NCBI RefSeq assembly: GCF_026914265.1
Contig: NC_069130.1
Location: 7,911,682-7,975,681, forward strand
DNA length: 64,000 bases
DNA from: Mya arenaria
Taxonomy: Eukaryota; Mollusca; Bivalvia; Myida; Myidae
Reading direction: 5' to 3'
Both the position numbers and the translations under genes were made by a program. The notes beneath the pieces are model-generated. The model was given only the letters and a program-made list of their open reading frames with translations, searched no databases and was not told where the DNA came from. This document shows, one piece after another, positions 12,150-25,600 of this stretch. Position 1 is the first letter of the stretch; the number at the start of each line of letters is the position of its first letter.

Positions 12150-12930
12150 TCTTTAATAAATAGCCCTATATACGGTCATTGACAGAATCATACTTAACAT
12201 ATCTATCAATGAACTATATCAAAGAAACTTGTGCGCCATATTCGTACTTTGGAGACAATTTGTGGTATCGATACAGACCAGTTCTACAATTAATTCATGA
12301 ATATTCATAATGGTTTCTTGTTTGTCGGCTTTAAACTGTACACATTGACTACTTGATCGACTTAGCAATTAAGGCAAACGACCTCCACTCAAATATCACA
12401 AAGGCAGACATCATAATTTCCTGGCATATTAATATAATATCGCAAAGACTGCTAATGAAAAAGAAGACCTCTTTGAATGTGCCTTTATTGTTCTCTAACG
12501 TATTGCCATTGTACGGTTTCAGAGACATTTTAGGATTGGCAAAACCTCTTATTGAATATTAAATATCAATTCCATATTTGTTTCAAATACTAGTACATGT
12601 TTAGACTCGTGTTTTAAGCATGGTGTAGTTCATTAAATTAATCATGTGGTATATTTAAATTTAGTTTCTTTAAAATAATACAATGCTTTAACGTTATTAC
12701 ATTTATTCAGCCATAGGTTTTGTATTCAACCATTTTACATCAAAGCGCTAAAAGCGTTGAAAGGCTGTAGACGCGACAAGCGTGATTTTAATTTTATCAA
12801 CAATGGAGCTGTCACACAGACCATGTCTCCGCTTCAAGGTTTTAGGATTGTAAAGTTTATTGAAACATGCATGGATCACTGTAAAAAGGATAACATGGAA
12901 AACCTTAACCAAAATTTCTAAAGGAAACAA
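12150..12930 (+). repeat. dispersed repeat module B, copy 2
   Basis: Collinear with 2280-3070. Module A follows directly, without the LINE fragment found at the first locus. Confidence 0.6.
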
Positions 12931-13049
12931 AAATAAAGGGATCAATTTAACTGGACAGGTTGGCTCTCCTATGGCATGGTGATACATATAAACATATACT
13001 TCCTTACCGATGTCTTGGAATTTCATTTAAGTGTCTGTACAATTTAACA

Positions 13050-15330
13050 AGATTTGTCACAGAGACATCGCGTACGTATTTCGCCGTTTTTAAGTTTAAG
13101 TATTGAAAAGTTTAGTGAAACATGCTTGGTTTACTGTTTAATGATATTACATGAAAGACCTATATCGGAATATCGAAGTCAATAAATATGAGGAGCAAGT
13201 TAGCATTATATGCAAGATGGAGTAATCATACTTGATCTTATAAAGTTTCAATGCAATACATCAAGTGAGTTATTGACTGCTTCCATGCAAAACTTTAACT
13301 AGAATTTCTAAGCCAATTAATAAAGGGTCAATACTAGCATTATATGCAAAATAATTATCTAACTTGGTTATGTAAGTAGGTTTGACGGTTGGATACTATT
13401 TTATAAAGTCTCAATGCAATCAAGCAGTCGCTGAGATATTATATTAACTTGTGTCTGCTAACATGCAAAACCTTAACCAGAATGTCTAAGTCGAACTTTA
13501 TTATAAAGGGCAATCATTTTATTTATACATTAAGTTGTTGCTGAGATATTAACGCATGTCTGCTAACACGCAAAACCTTTTTCCAGTATTTCTGAGTTGA
13601 ATTATAAAGGGCAATAATTTAATTCATACATTAAGTAGTTGCTGAGATATTAACGTATGTCTGCTTACACGCAAAATCATTACCAGTATTTCTGAGTTGA
13701 ATAATAAAGGAAAATTATTTGCATTAAATGCAAGATAAGGTTATCAAACTTAATTTATCAAGAAGGGTGGATAGTTGGGAAAGCATGTCTAAAGTTCCAT
13801 TGCTATACATCATGTATTTGCTGAGATATTGACTTAAAGGTGGTACATGCAAAACCTAAACCAGACTTTTTAATTCGAATACTCGAGGGCCATAAGTTGC
13901 ATTTTAAATATATGCAAGAAAGATGTAGATTACTTTTTACGAAATAGGTTCGATAGTTGGGAACATTCGTCTATAGTTTCAATGCAATACATGATGTTTT
14001 GCTGATATAACGACTTAAAGGTCATTGCATGCAAAACCTTAACCAATGTGTGACGCTGAAGCCGACGCAATGGGGAGTAGTAAAGCTCTCCTTATTCTTC
14101 GAATAGTCGAACTAAAAATCGAATCAAAATATTTTAACTGGCCTCAAACTGTAACCAATAAGTTCCTTTCATTAGCTAACATTTCGTAATGTAAATTGAT
14201 GATTTTTAAATATAATTAGCTAGTTTTTTACAGTAACTGATAAACCTATATGTACTAGAATATATGCACATTGATTTCATCTCGCAAACTTATTGCTAAT
14301 GTAAAGTTAATAAAATATATTCTGATATTGGCTGTGGATGTTTTGACAATTTGCCATAGGTATGTAAGCCAGGGTCTTTAAGTCACAATATTTCCATTTT
14401 TTGCCTAATTATCTATAACTATCTATTCCCCTCGGTTTCTCATCTAGATTTATTTAAGATTCTTCGGCTTCCTTTCAAATTCACATCAACGTTGCAAGCC
14501 CATGACATATCTAAATAGTGGTATGTTAATGCGCACTACTTTAAACCGCATAACACCCTGCATTCAATTTTGTAACCCCGGTACATTACATTTTTAACAT
14601 GCCATTTCATAAAAAAGAATGATCTGAAAAATACCTGATTTCAATATGCAGTACTTAAGCCTTCTGCCTAAAATTTCAAAGTTGCTGTAAAAATTCCCCT
14701 CTGTCTTTAAATTGTTCTCAATAACTCATGCCCATTCTACAACCATTGCTGACACAAGAGTGATGAATACCCCTACTTGCGAAATAGACAAAAGAATTGA
14801 AAAAAACAACAACTGGAAAAGGGCCCATAAATTCATCAAACAATAGTGCATTGTAACCAATGCCAAACTTGACCTGTATTTCATAGTGTGCAACTAAATC
14901 AATTAAACCTGTTATAATTTATCAACCGGACACCAAATTTTTGCAAATTTTAGGTGGAAAAGGAGCTAAAAATGTGTCAAACAGTTAATAAAGAAAGTCA
15001 AACTTGACCTGTATTTCATTATGTGAAACATGTTTAGCACATTCTTTTAAATTTGCCAACTTGTTCAGGAGTGATTTCCCGAAACAGATTTTTTGGCAAG
15101 TTGAAAAAGGGTATAACTGATTCAAAACAATTTATTATAGTGGTTTGTAACCGCAGTCGAATTTGAAAACTCCAAAAGGGTCATAATTTCGTCGAAAATT
15201 GAGTTTGTAAACAAGTTAAATGTGAACACTATCCTATGGTACTATCTTTATGTGTACTAAAAATTATTTTTAATCGGTCAACCCTTTCATGAGTTATTGT
15301 CCACAAAACCAACAGACCGACCGACAAGCT
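13050..15330 (+). repeat. dispersed repeat module A, copy 3
   Basis: Degenerate tandem units of about 130 bp occupy 13080-14040, with a repeated AGTTGCTGAGATATTAACG(C/T)ATGT(C)TGCT phrase at 13543-13675. They are followed by the tail shared with 5690-7090. No coding sequence. Confidence 0.6.
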
Positions 15331-18300
15331 CATTCCTATACTGTGATATTCCCCAAAACTTTGCAATGTTGGTATAACGAAAAGTATAATTTAATTTACA
15401 TGATAATAAAAAAGTACCCACTGTTTTATTTGGTTTTTCCGTTTATTGAAATAAAGTATAACATTAACAACATGCAAACGTATGTAACAGAACATGATAG
15501 GTTGGAGATTCAAGAACACTAGTCCATATAAACAGCCGCTTGCGAGTCTTTGACGCTTTTTGATTTGGCGACTCTACGTTTAGGGAACAAAATGAATATC
15601 CAAATGTTAAAAAAGTTCCCAAAACGCGCATTATTGTGGCAAGAAGAACACCTCCAGCGGATGACACCGCTTATCTGTTGAAGTTTTTCATGCAAAAGGG
15701 ACCTAACTCTACAATCATTAAGGCCAAAGTTATGGCTGGCCAAAGTTATGGCTTTTCTTAAATTTGTGCATGTGTTCTGCAGCATTTATACAAAGTTTCA
15801 TGTGATTTTTATTCGCGATTTTGGTGCTAGCTGTTGCCAAGGTAACAGTTTTTACACTCAGAGGCTGACTTCACCATGGCTATCACAATCCCTTCCAAAA
15901 ACAGTGGATGTAAAAGTATGTTGAGAAATATTTCCAACATTCGGAACAACACAGAATAAAGGTGCAAAAGTGATAAGTGGAACACATACATAAAATGAAG
16001 AAAACAGTTTGGTTTCAGCAACATACAAATCATTCAAACAAAACAGAAGTGACAATTTCAAAATTAAAAAAAAAATACAAAACAGGAGTGAAAATTTCAA
16101 AATTAAAAAAAAATACAGAATTCCTTCTGAACAGGAAGAAACTTTCTAATTCTTGTACTTAGGCCTCAATAAATAAACAGACTTACACTAATACCTGTGA
16201 CCAAAAAAGTTTCCTGGTCAATTTTTATCAAGGATTTAAGGGATTTAAAAAGAATAAAAACAAAAGGGGGCATAAAAAAACAGCAACAAAAAATTAACTA
16301 CCCACAACCAGTAATGTCAGATGTGTACAATTAAACAAACTATTTGCTCACTTTGGCCTCACATCAGCTAGAAAAAAATACTTAACTAGAAATATTAATG
16401 TACAAAAAATAAAAAATAAAATCATGAGTCAACTTGGATAGTAATATGATTTGATTATAAAAATGATATGTTGATAATAATGTTACAAATCATTTTCAAA
16501 CTTGTGTCAATACATTATAAATAAAGCGTTCTTAAATAAAGCATACATGTGCCTGTATAAAGCTTAAAATCTTAACAGCATTAAGGGGTCAGGAAGTTAA
16601 AAAATCAAGCTACCTACCTAACCACCACATCAAAAAGTATTATTTAATTGTAGCCTTAATAATAATTATGCAATTCTAAAGTAAACGTAAGTTCAAGGAA
16701 AACATATGTAACAATGCCGAGTCCAGAGTAGATCTCAGCAGCAAGTTATTGGTATTAGATACATATTAAATAGTTGGACATATGACACAAAAACATATTT
16801 TAACATGACAAATATTAACAACATTATAATTATGACTGATGAAGAGTGTATACAAGTTGAGATTCAGCTAAAATAATGAGTGAATTAATATGTTAGTTTA
16901 ATTCAAACACACATGACAATTGCATGCAAACAATAGGGGAAAACAAAAGAAACAAGAGCACCGTGGAGTGAACACCAACACTCATATGGAATTTTCTCTC
17001 CAGAAGAAAAAGGGGGCATAACTCAACATTTATAAAAGACAGAGTTACAAGCCTTGTTACAAAATTAATGAGCATATTGCCACTGGTAACATTTGTACAA
17101 AGGTTCATGTTAATATTTTTAACAGTTTGTGAGTTAACATATGGCCATGGTTATATTTTTAAACTTACAATTAAGGGATTTATTATCTTAAGACCAATTT
17201 ATGGTCATATATCATGTTAATCATTCTAAACAAAATACACACATGATGTCACATCATAACACATGATGATTGTATAAAGCCCAAATTTCCAGCAGTGGTT
17301 TTCATTCAGATCTGCTATCAGTGAAAATGAGAAACAATAATTACATAAAGAAAGTGAGATTTCTAAGATTTGTAAAGTTAAGGACAACAAAATTTTGTTT
17401 TACATCACGGCCATGAATATATACACAGAGATTTTAAGCAACAAACAATATGTACAGTAATCATTGCTTAGTGCAATAACTCATATAAGTGCATATAGAA
17501 ATATAAGCTGATATTGAGTTCTTGCATTAAATGTGACAATGTTGTTGTTTTTCAATCAGCTATGTACATGAAGAACCATTTACCATTCCTTGGTGATAAC
17601 CAGTAGTAAACATTGACAAAGCTCTACGAGTCTATTAAACCCACGATCCTCTGATCCAGAGTCTGATACCCAAACGAATTGGCCATCACCACAGATAAAA
17701 TTTGAACATAACGTGAAACATAGGCAAGTAAGACAAAACAAATTTTATACAAAGATCAAATATCACAAAAATTTAGTTTTAATTTGATTGATTCAAGTTA
17801 GGGGCTTGGAGCCCTTTTTAAATTGTTCCCAGAGTGAATTGTTTCAACTTTCAAGGTACTTAATGCAAGTTTCTAGCAAAAGAACCCCTACTATACAAGT
17901 GCCTGAAATTGAAACCTTCTACATCCTGATTTCAGGGTCACTCCTGAACTTTGTCATTCCTGAACCAAGTCAAATCAGGTCCTTAGGTTCTGAAAACAAA
18001 TAAGAACATTACGCATGGAATATATGAAATATGTAATATTGCAAACTCTCATTTCTGCATTATTGCTCAGATGACATACACTTGCTACACTTGTAAGCCT
18101 AAAATGAGCAATTCAAGTTAACTTTACACTATTTGTATCTACAAAGTAACTTTGTTCAAAGAAAAAGAATATAAAAAACATCCAAAACCAAACATGATAA
18201 CAATATGATAGAAAGCAAAGATGGATTTCACTCAAAAGGCATTTCAATATACAGGTACAGTGAAAAATATCATGTACCGGGGCATATGTATTTTATTTAA

Positions 18301-19463
18301 TCATGTACCAGGTATGTTTGGCCAAACTTAAAAGATGGTATGTTTATGATAACCTGACCCCCACTATTCTTAATTCCCAAATTAATCATTCTTTGGGTAA
18401 AAATAGTATTTTGATTTTATTTTGATTTTATTTATTATGATAAGAAATATTATCGATGTGGCACTTTAATTTGTGTAGGGTGATACAGTTTAATTGTATT
18501 CCTTTACTTTTTTGGCAGCATTAGCAGCATTATGGTCAGAATGTTTGTGTATGTAAACATTACAACAACATACACTCTTTTTGCACAATAAAATTATTTT
18601 ACAAAATAAATTGTTTCCGCCACCTAAATAGTCTTGAAAATTGTCAGCATTTTACAGGAGCCACAAACTTATGTTTGTTTTGCCTTTTTCCAATAACATC
18701 ATTTTCCCAAAAACAAAATCAGCAAAATAAAAACTAACAGCGTACACTAAATATGGAACTTATTAACACTAAACAAAAATCTAACTAGTAAGTAAATGCA
18801 GCCTGCACATTATATATTTGAAGTTTACTTTAAATCTTTACAGACAAGCTCCAGTCAAAAAAAAATGTTAAATGAGTATTTGTACACTTATCCTAATAAA
18901 CAAAATTAATATTAACAAACAAAACAACAATTGCAAAAAAACTGCACATTCTTGATGAAAGTAATTCGGTAAATAAAAAGTAAAGAGGCCGTATTTGATA
19001 ACCATCTTAGATTCAACTTATTAAATGAATTTTGGCTGTTTTGATTGGACCATAAGATTAACAAATTAGCCAATGAAAACACTCAGGATTAATACCAAGT
19101 GTGTAATGAATATGAAGTCTACTGATCATTGTCCTCAGATACACCTCAGTGTTTCCATCCAAGTTTATTGGCCAGTTATTTTTACAGTCCAATCAAAACT
19201 CTTTGGATTCTAATCTTGTAATTAAGTGAAATCTAAGGGGGTCATTGAATACAGCCCAGATCATAAATGGCCAGGGATTGATCTTTCAATCTCATATGCA
19301 AAATAAAAAGTTATAACATTTTCCATGTCATTGTGTTTATCATGTAGGACTGACAAATTGACACCAACTGACTGCCCGTTTGTTAGCCATACACATACAC
19401 ATTTACATGTATACAACAACAAAATATTCATATCACATAGAAAATCAAATTGTCTGTTCCAAA
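15331..19463. other. unannotated interval, probably including the 3' UTR of the membrane-protein gene
   Basis: No coding exon is supported. Sequence next to 19463 lies directly downstream of the stop codon of the minus-strand membrane-protein gene, so part is expected to be its 3' untranslated region, but I could not fix a polyadenylation site. A short duplicated AATTTCAAAATTAAAAAAAA phrase lies at 16055-16115. Confidence 0.4.
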
Positions 19464-19627
19464 TTATATAACAACATTGGGATCATCATCATCATCGTCA
19501 CTTAGGAGTTGGTGTCTATCTCGATAGTTCGCCCTACGTTTACGACGCCCAATGAAGATGATGACGCTGACTGCAACAACGATCAGCAGCAGAGTTCCAG
19601 CAACACCAGCAATGATGACACCTGTTT
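19464..19627 (-). CDS. membrane-protein gene, exon 10 (membrane helix, tail, stop)
   Basis: Acceptor TGTTGCAG. Encodes residues 314(part)-367, with the GVIIAGVAGTLLLIVVAVSV helix, basic RRKRR, the DRHQLL motif, a hexa-aspartate run and a TAA stop at 19466-19464. Confidence 0.88.
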
Positions 19628-22600
19628 CTGCAACATTTAACAAGTATGGGTGAAAAAAAGAATATATCAGTTGTTTTAAATATCAAATTGTTAAAATTCA
19701 AGGCTAGTTCGGTAAAGGAATACAATTTACTTTTTCAATTACCAAACTAAGTAAGAATGCAACATCATGCAAAACATATTGCAGTATATCATCATACGCC
19801 TCCAACATAAATGCAATGCTATGGGTTCAGCACTGGTCATGCCCTGACCCCATATTTTTCCATATTGTGTTAATAGTCTTAATATCGTACCAAATCAATT
19901 AATAAAACGTTTCCCAGACAGTTTTGGCATCTTGATTGATGTTAACAGGTCAACATGATCCATACATCACAATAATAACAGGGTAAGTAGGTGACCATAT
20001 TCCAAGTGCAGGAAACCATATTCAGGTTCATCCTTGCTCTAACCTGATGTGGATTCTTTTGCCCCGTATACCCCATATCAGTCACCTACTAGCCAATCGT
20101 AACTTATAACATCGTCATAAATTGCTATTTGATAATCAAAGATTAATTTCTTTATGCCCCTTCATAATTTATAGTCCACATAAGAAATAGACAAGAGATG
20201 GTTAACAAACAGTTATAATAAAGGTTAATCTGAGAAAACAACAAAATTAACCCTTTTTTTAGCCCCCCTCCCCCCCCCCCCCAAAAAAAATAAAATTAAT
20301 AAATTAATTAAATAAGAAAAATAAAATAATATATGTATATAAAGAATAAATAAAAAAATATATACAAAAGAACCAATACTATTTCCTTTCCAACAACAAT
20401 ATACACAGGATATGAAAAATGTGTTTATTTGAGTAAGGACTAAATTAGGCCAGTCTTTAGGACATTAACTTGAGAAAGTGCATGTGTCTGTGTCTAAAAT
20501 GTTCTTATAGTAAATTAACAATTTAATAATGACAATACCTCAAACTGTTTAAATGTTCATCTACAATTCAGACTGAAAACACAAACAGATTAATTAGAGC
20601 AAACTGTTAATACCTAAGCCTGTAACCAAAATATTGTTTATTTCTGATTTCACAACCAAATTATATAATGTGTCTGTGCATTGTAGGGTGGGATATTTTT
20701 GTTGTTGTTATTCAGTAAAGTTTTGTCTAATATCATTTACACACCAATAACCGTAATGATTTAATCTGGATTAATAGACATTTATATGTTTAATCCCATG
20801 CAAGAAACTACCCAAAATGAATATAAAGAAGAAAAAAATAACAGTTGTAAAAAAAATGTCTGCTGGCAGTAAAACATTTGGGTGGGTGCAAAAACAAGGT
20901 TGGTTGGTAAAACGGAAATAAAAATTAATGTTGGTATTCAATATTCAACTTAAGTAAATTTTATGGTCGTACATCATCAACTTCATTCACTCTATTGGTC
21001 AGTTATTAATAACAAGTAATCCGATTAGCTATATCGTTCCAATTAAGAAGAATATTGAATACCAGTCATAGCCTGCACCTAAATGTACCATCTTTTAAAT
21101 ATACAAAAAAGTCAACAGTACCGAGATGTCTACGGTTAGATTTTATAATAATAATGTGAATATAAATTAAGTATTAAATTAGACTTAAGACACAATAAAT
21201 CCATTTAAATGTTTCTGTTGATGTGTAAAAAGCCTTTATATCATCTGTGATCAAGTCACCAAATACCAATGAATCTTGGTCAGTTCATTTCTGCACTTAA
21301 CCAGACTTTATAGATACATACTTTCCATAATGGCACATTTAAAGATATTTCAACTATTAAAATGCCATTTATTTTCCAGACAAATATCTCATTTTAAAAG
21401 ATAAACTTTTGATGATTTCCATTTATTGTCAAAGTTACCAGACATAATTATTTCCCCCAGACATTTAGGATCAGTGATTTTTCTTGGTGCAGTTAAAAGA
21501 CTTCTAAAGCTGTTTCCCCTTCCAACAAAGTGTTTTTTTCTGAAAATTCCTAATATTTTCACACTGGTTAACACAGTTTCCAGGGGCGGACCAGGATCCG
21601 ACGTTAGAGGGGGTGTAACTGAGGGGCATACACTATTTACTTGCGCCCCTCCCTCAGAAACAGAATTTATTTGGTTTAAATTGTTGTCGGGGGGGGGGGG
21701 GGGGGGGTCCCCCTAGAATTTGCAAGTGGTTTCTGTTAATGAATCAAAAAGCATTCATTAACTTGAACAAGAGCTGTCACAGTATGTGACGAATGCCCCC
21801 GAATGTGACATTGACCTACGAACAAGGTCAGTACATGAAAAGTTGATCTTGCCTTTATGTGTCAAATGCATATGGCAAGTTATTTTAAATTGCCTCTGAA
21901 CATAAAAAATACCACCCATACTTGACAACCTACACTGTTATGTCCTTATATTCAGAATTCCCTTGTGAATAAACACTTAGTGTATCTTTCACCTTAGAGG
22001 TAGGGACATGGGTCTTGCACACGACACGTCATCTTCGTATGTGGAACACATGTAGCAAGTGATTTTAAAATCTGTCCATACAAGGGAAAGTAACAGCCCT
22101 GACACGACAACCTATACTCTATGTCCTTATATGCAGCACTCCATTGTGAATAAACACTAAGTGTGACCTTGACCTTTGAGGCAGGGACATGGGTCTTGCA
22201 CGGGACACGTCGTCTTGGTATGTGGAACACATGTGGCAAGTTATTTTAAAATCTGTCCATACAAGGGAAAGTTACAGCCCGGACACGACAACCTATACTC
22301 TATGTCCTTATATGCAACACTCCATTGTAAATAAACACTAAGTGTGACCTTGACCTTTGTGGAAAGGACACGGGTCTTGCACGCAACACGTCGTCTTGGT
22401 ATGTGGAACACATGTGGCAAGTTATTTTAAAATCTTTCCATACAAGAGAAAGTTACAGCCCGGACACGACAACCTATACTCTATGTCCTTATATGCAGCA
22501 CTCCATTGTGAATAAACACTAAGTGTGACCTTGACCTTTGAGGTAGGGACACGGGTTTTGCACGCAACACGTCGTATTGGTATGTGGAACACATTTGGCA

Positions 22601-25600
22601 AGTTATTTTAAAATCTGTCCATACAAGGGAAAGTTACAGCCCGGACACGACAACCTATACTCTATGTCCTTATATGCAGCACTCCATTGTAAATAAACAC
22701 TAAGTGTGACCTTGAACTTTGAGGAAGGGACACGGGTCTTGCAGGTGACACGTCGTCTTGGTATGTGGAACACAAGTGGCAAGTTATTTTAAAATCTGTC
22801 TATACAAGAGAAAGTTACAGCCCGGACACGACAACCTATACTCTATGTCTTTATATGCAGCACTCCATTGTGAATAAACACTAAGTGTGACCTTGACCTT
22901 TGAGGTAGGGACACGGGTCTTGCACGCGACATGTCCTCTCGGTATGTGGTACACTTGTGGCAAGTTATTTTAAAATCTGTCCAATCTCGGGGGCATAAAA
23001 ACAAACATCATCTGTCCACAACCAGCTGTAATACAGTATAGTGCATGCAGAAAAAAAAGCCAAACAGGTCTCAAGCTGCTTTTTAATACAGCCGATTTCA
23101 TGTCATTTAAATGCAACATAAGTAGCGTTGCCCCACCCTTAGAGATGAAGTCAATTTGCCCCCATGGGTAGTTCATGTCATTTAAATGCAACATAAGTAG
23201 TTTTGCCCCATGCTTAGAGATGGGGTAAATTTGCCCCCATGGGTAATTCATGTCATTTAAATGCAACATAAGTAGTGTTGCCCCACGCCCAGAGATGGGG
23301 TAAATTTGCCTTCATGGGTAGTTCATGTCATTTAAATGCAACATAAGTAGCGTTGCCCCACACCTAGAGATGGGGTAAATTTGCCCCCATGGGTATTTCA
23401 TGTCATTTAAATGCAACATAAGTAGTGTTGCCCCACGCCAAAAATGGGGTAAATTTGCCCCAATGGGTATTTCATGTCATTTAAATGCAACATAAGTAGC
23501 GTTGCCCAATACCCAGAGATGGGGTAAATTTGCCCCCATGGGTAGTTCATGTCATTTAAATGCAACATATCATTGCTCCATGCCTAGAGATGGGGTAAAT
23601 TTGCCCCCATGGGTATTTCATGTCATTTAAATGCAACAAAAGTATCAATTTTAATAAAGTATCATGTGAATACCATCAACTACTTCTAATCCTGGTCTAT
23701 ATTAAACAACAATGACATTATTACTGTGATATATTACATCATTCGTCATCAGACTGCTGTTGACTACAACACAAGGAATTTGACAAATAACAGTCGTCAT
23801 CATAACAAAACAGTCATTTTAATTTCCTGTTATATTTTTCTGATTTTAAGAAAAATATGAAGCTTTTGCGAAATTTATGAAAGGCATTTCCGAGAAATGA
23901 AAACAATGGGAATCAATAGGCATATTTCAGACAAACAATGAACTTTCTTGGAAAATTACAGGAAGGCAAAAAATAATGTCTGTACTGTTCTTAGAAATCT
24001 TCATAAATTTGTTTCATAAAAATTAGAACTGATATATTTTCACGAATAACAAATGGTTTAAAATGATCTTTTTATTTAAAAAAAAAAAAAGTTTCTGTAT
24101 TGTAATTTTAGAATATACATAATCTCTCCGATATCAAACAAATAATTTGATGTGAAATTTGATGAGCAGACTTTCATTTTGAATATGGTGTTTTTTCAAT
24201 AGAATGTATTGTTAGTGGGATGTTATTAAAATTGCTTTTTGCTGCCAGATTATGCAAAGTAGATGGCATGGAAGTCATATGTTGGTAAAATATTCCCATC
24301 AAAACATGCAATACAGCTGAAGAGTGACCCACTCATATAAACATTGGATATGCGAAATGAATTTGTTTGCAATTGTTTGAAATAAAAGAATATCGTATAT
24401 TCTTTAAAATTTGAGCCAGATTTACCCTGTTTCAAACAAATAAAAGATTTCATCAAGGCCAGATTAAATATTATATTAACTAATCATATCATTTAAACGC
24501 ACAAACCAGCCTAAAGATGCCGGTAACATATACTTTGGTTACTTTAGCAAAGTTTAATTCAATTTGTTGCAGAAAACTTCTATGAGGGTTTAAAAAAAAA
24601 CAAGAGCCAGTAATCGAAGTTAAGATGCAAAAGTTTGTTTTACAGAAGGGCATAAGAAACAAAGTTGGTGGGTTTCGAGTTTCCTGAACAGCCCTAATTT
24701 TTTGCAACTTTTATATTATTGATCCTTATGTTTTTTTGTTTTGATTAGATTCTTGGGAATACAAGAAGCCCGAATGTATTCAGTATTGTTTATCATAACG
24801 TCTAGTAGACATGGAACATGGAACGCAACAAAATGACTTGGGCTTTAAGTGTAAAAATGAAAAATAATAATATTCAGCTTAACCCTATAGAAATTATGAA
24901 ACTAATTGCTTGTCGTTTAAGCCTAGTAAGAAAAGTTCTAGGAAGCCTTAGACTAGCTGCTGATCTGACCAATTCTAAATTTTTGCAGCTTTCAATTTTT
25001 TATTGGTTTGGGTTAAAAAACAAAATTGGTAATTTCAGCAAGAAGCCCAAATTAATTTGCTTTATAGAGCGTATACTTAACATCAACTGAGACAAGATAG
25101 CTACCATTCCAAGTGTCAAAGTAACATAAAGACACAGCTGAACAAAATTATTTTCAAAAAATCCCAACCTACCAGACAATGAAATCGGAAACTAAGTATT
25201 GGCCTAATTGTAAAAGGTATAAGCTAACTAGAAGACTCACTGCTGATCCCACCAGCACTCTTTACTTCAGGTTTGTCCTTTGACTTGTTCTCCATGGTAA
25301 CGCCTGGTACGGCAGATGTGATTATCTTTGGCGCTGAAACAAGGTAAACATACATTAAGTTATCATATGAAATAATTGTCAAATCCAATTGGTTCAATTA
25401 ACACTTAGTTATTTTGAAAAATCTAAATTGATTGTATTATTCGTGAATTAAAACGGCTTAATGAAAAAGAAACTGAAGCGTGTCGAAAAAGTTAATGCGG
25501 AAAATGGACATTCACACTTATTACTACATAGTGTTATATGTAAAATGATTTTTAGCAGTTTCATCAATACAGTATTAAGTATAAAGACAAAATAGCAGTT

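Noticed and set aside
22970..23269. Minus-strand 99-codon frame with repeated LHLNDMNYPWGQ
   Set aside because: Product of the 75-bp array. No splice phase connects it to the host gene.
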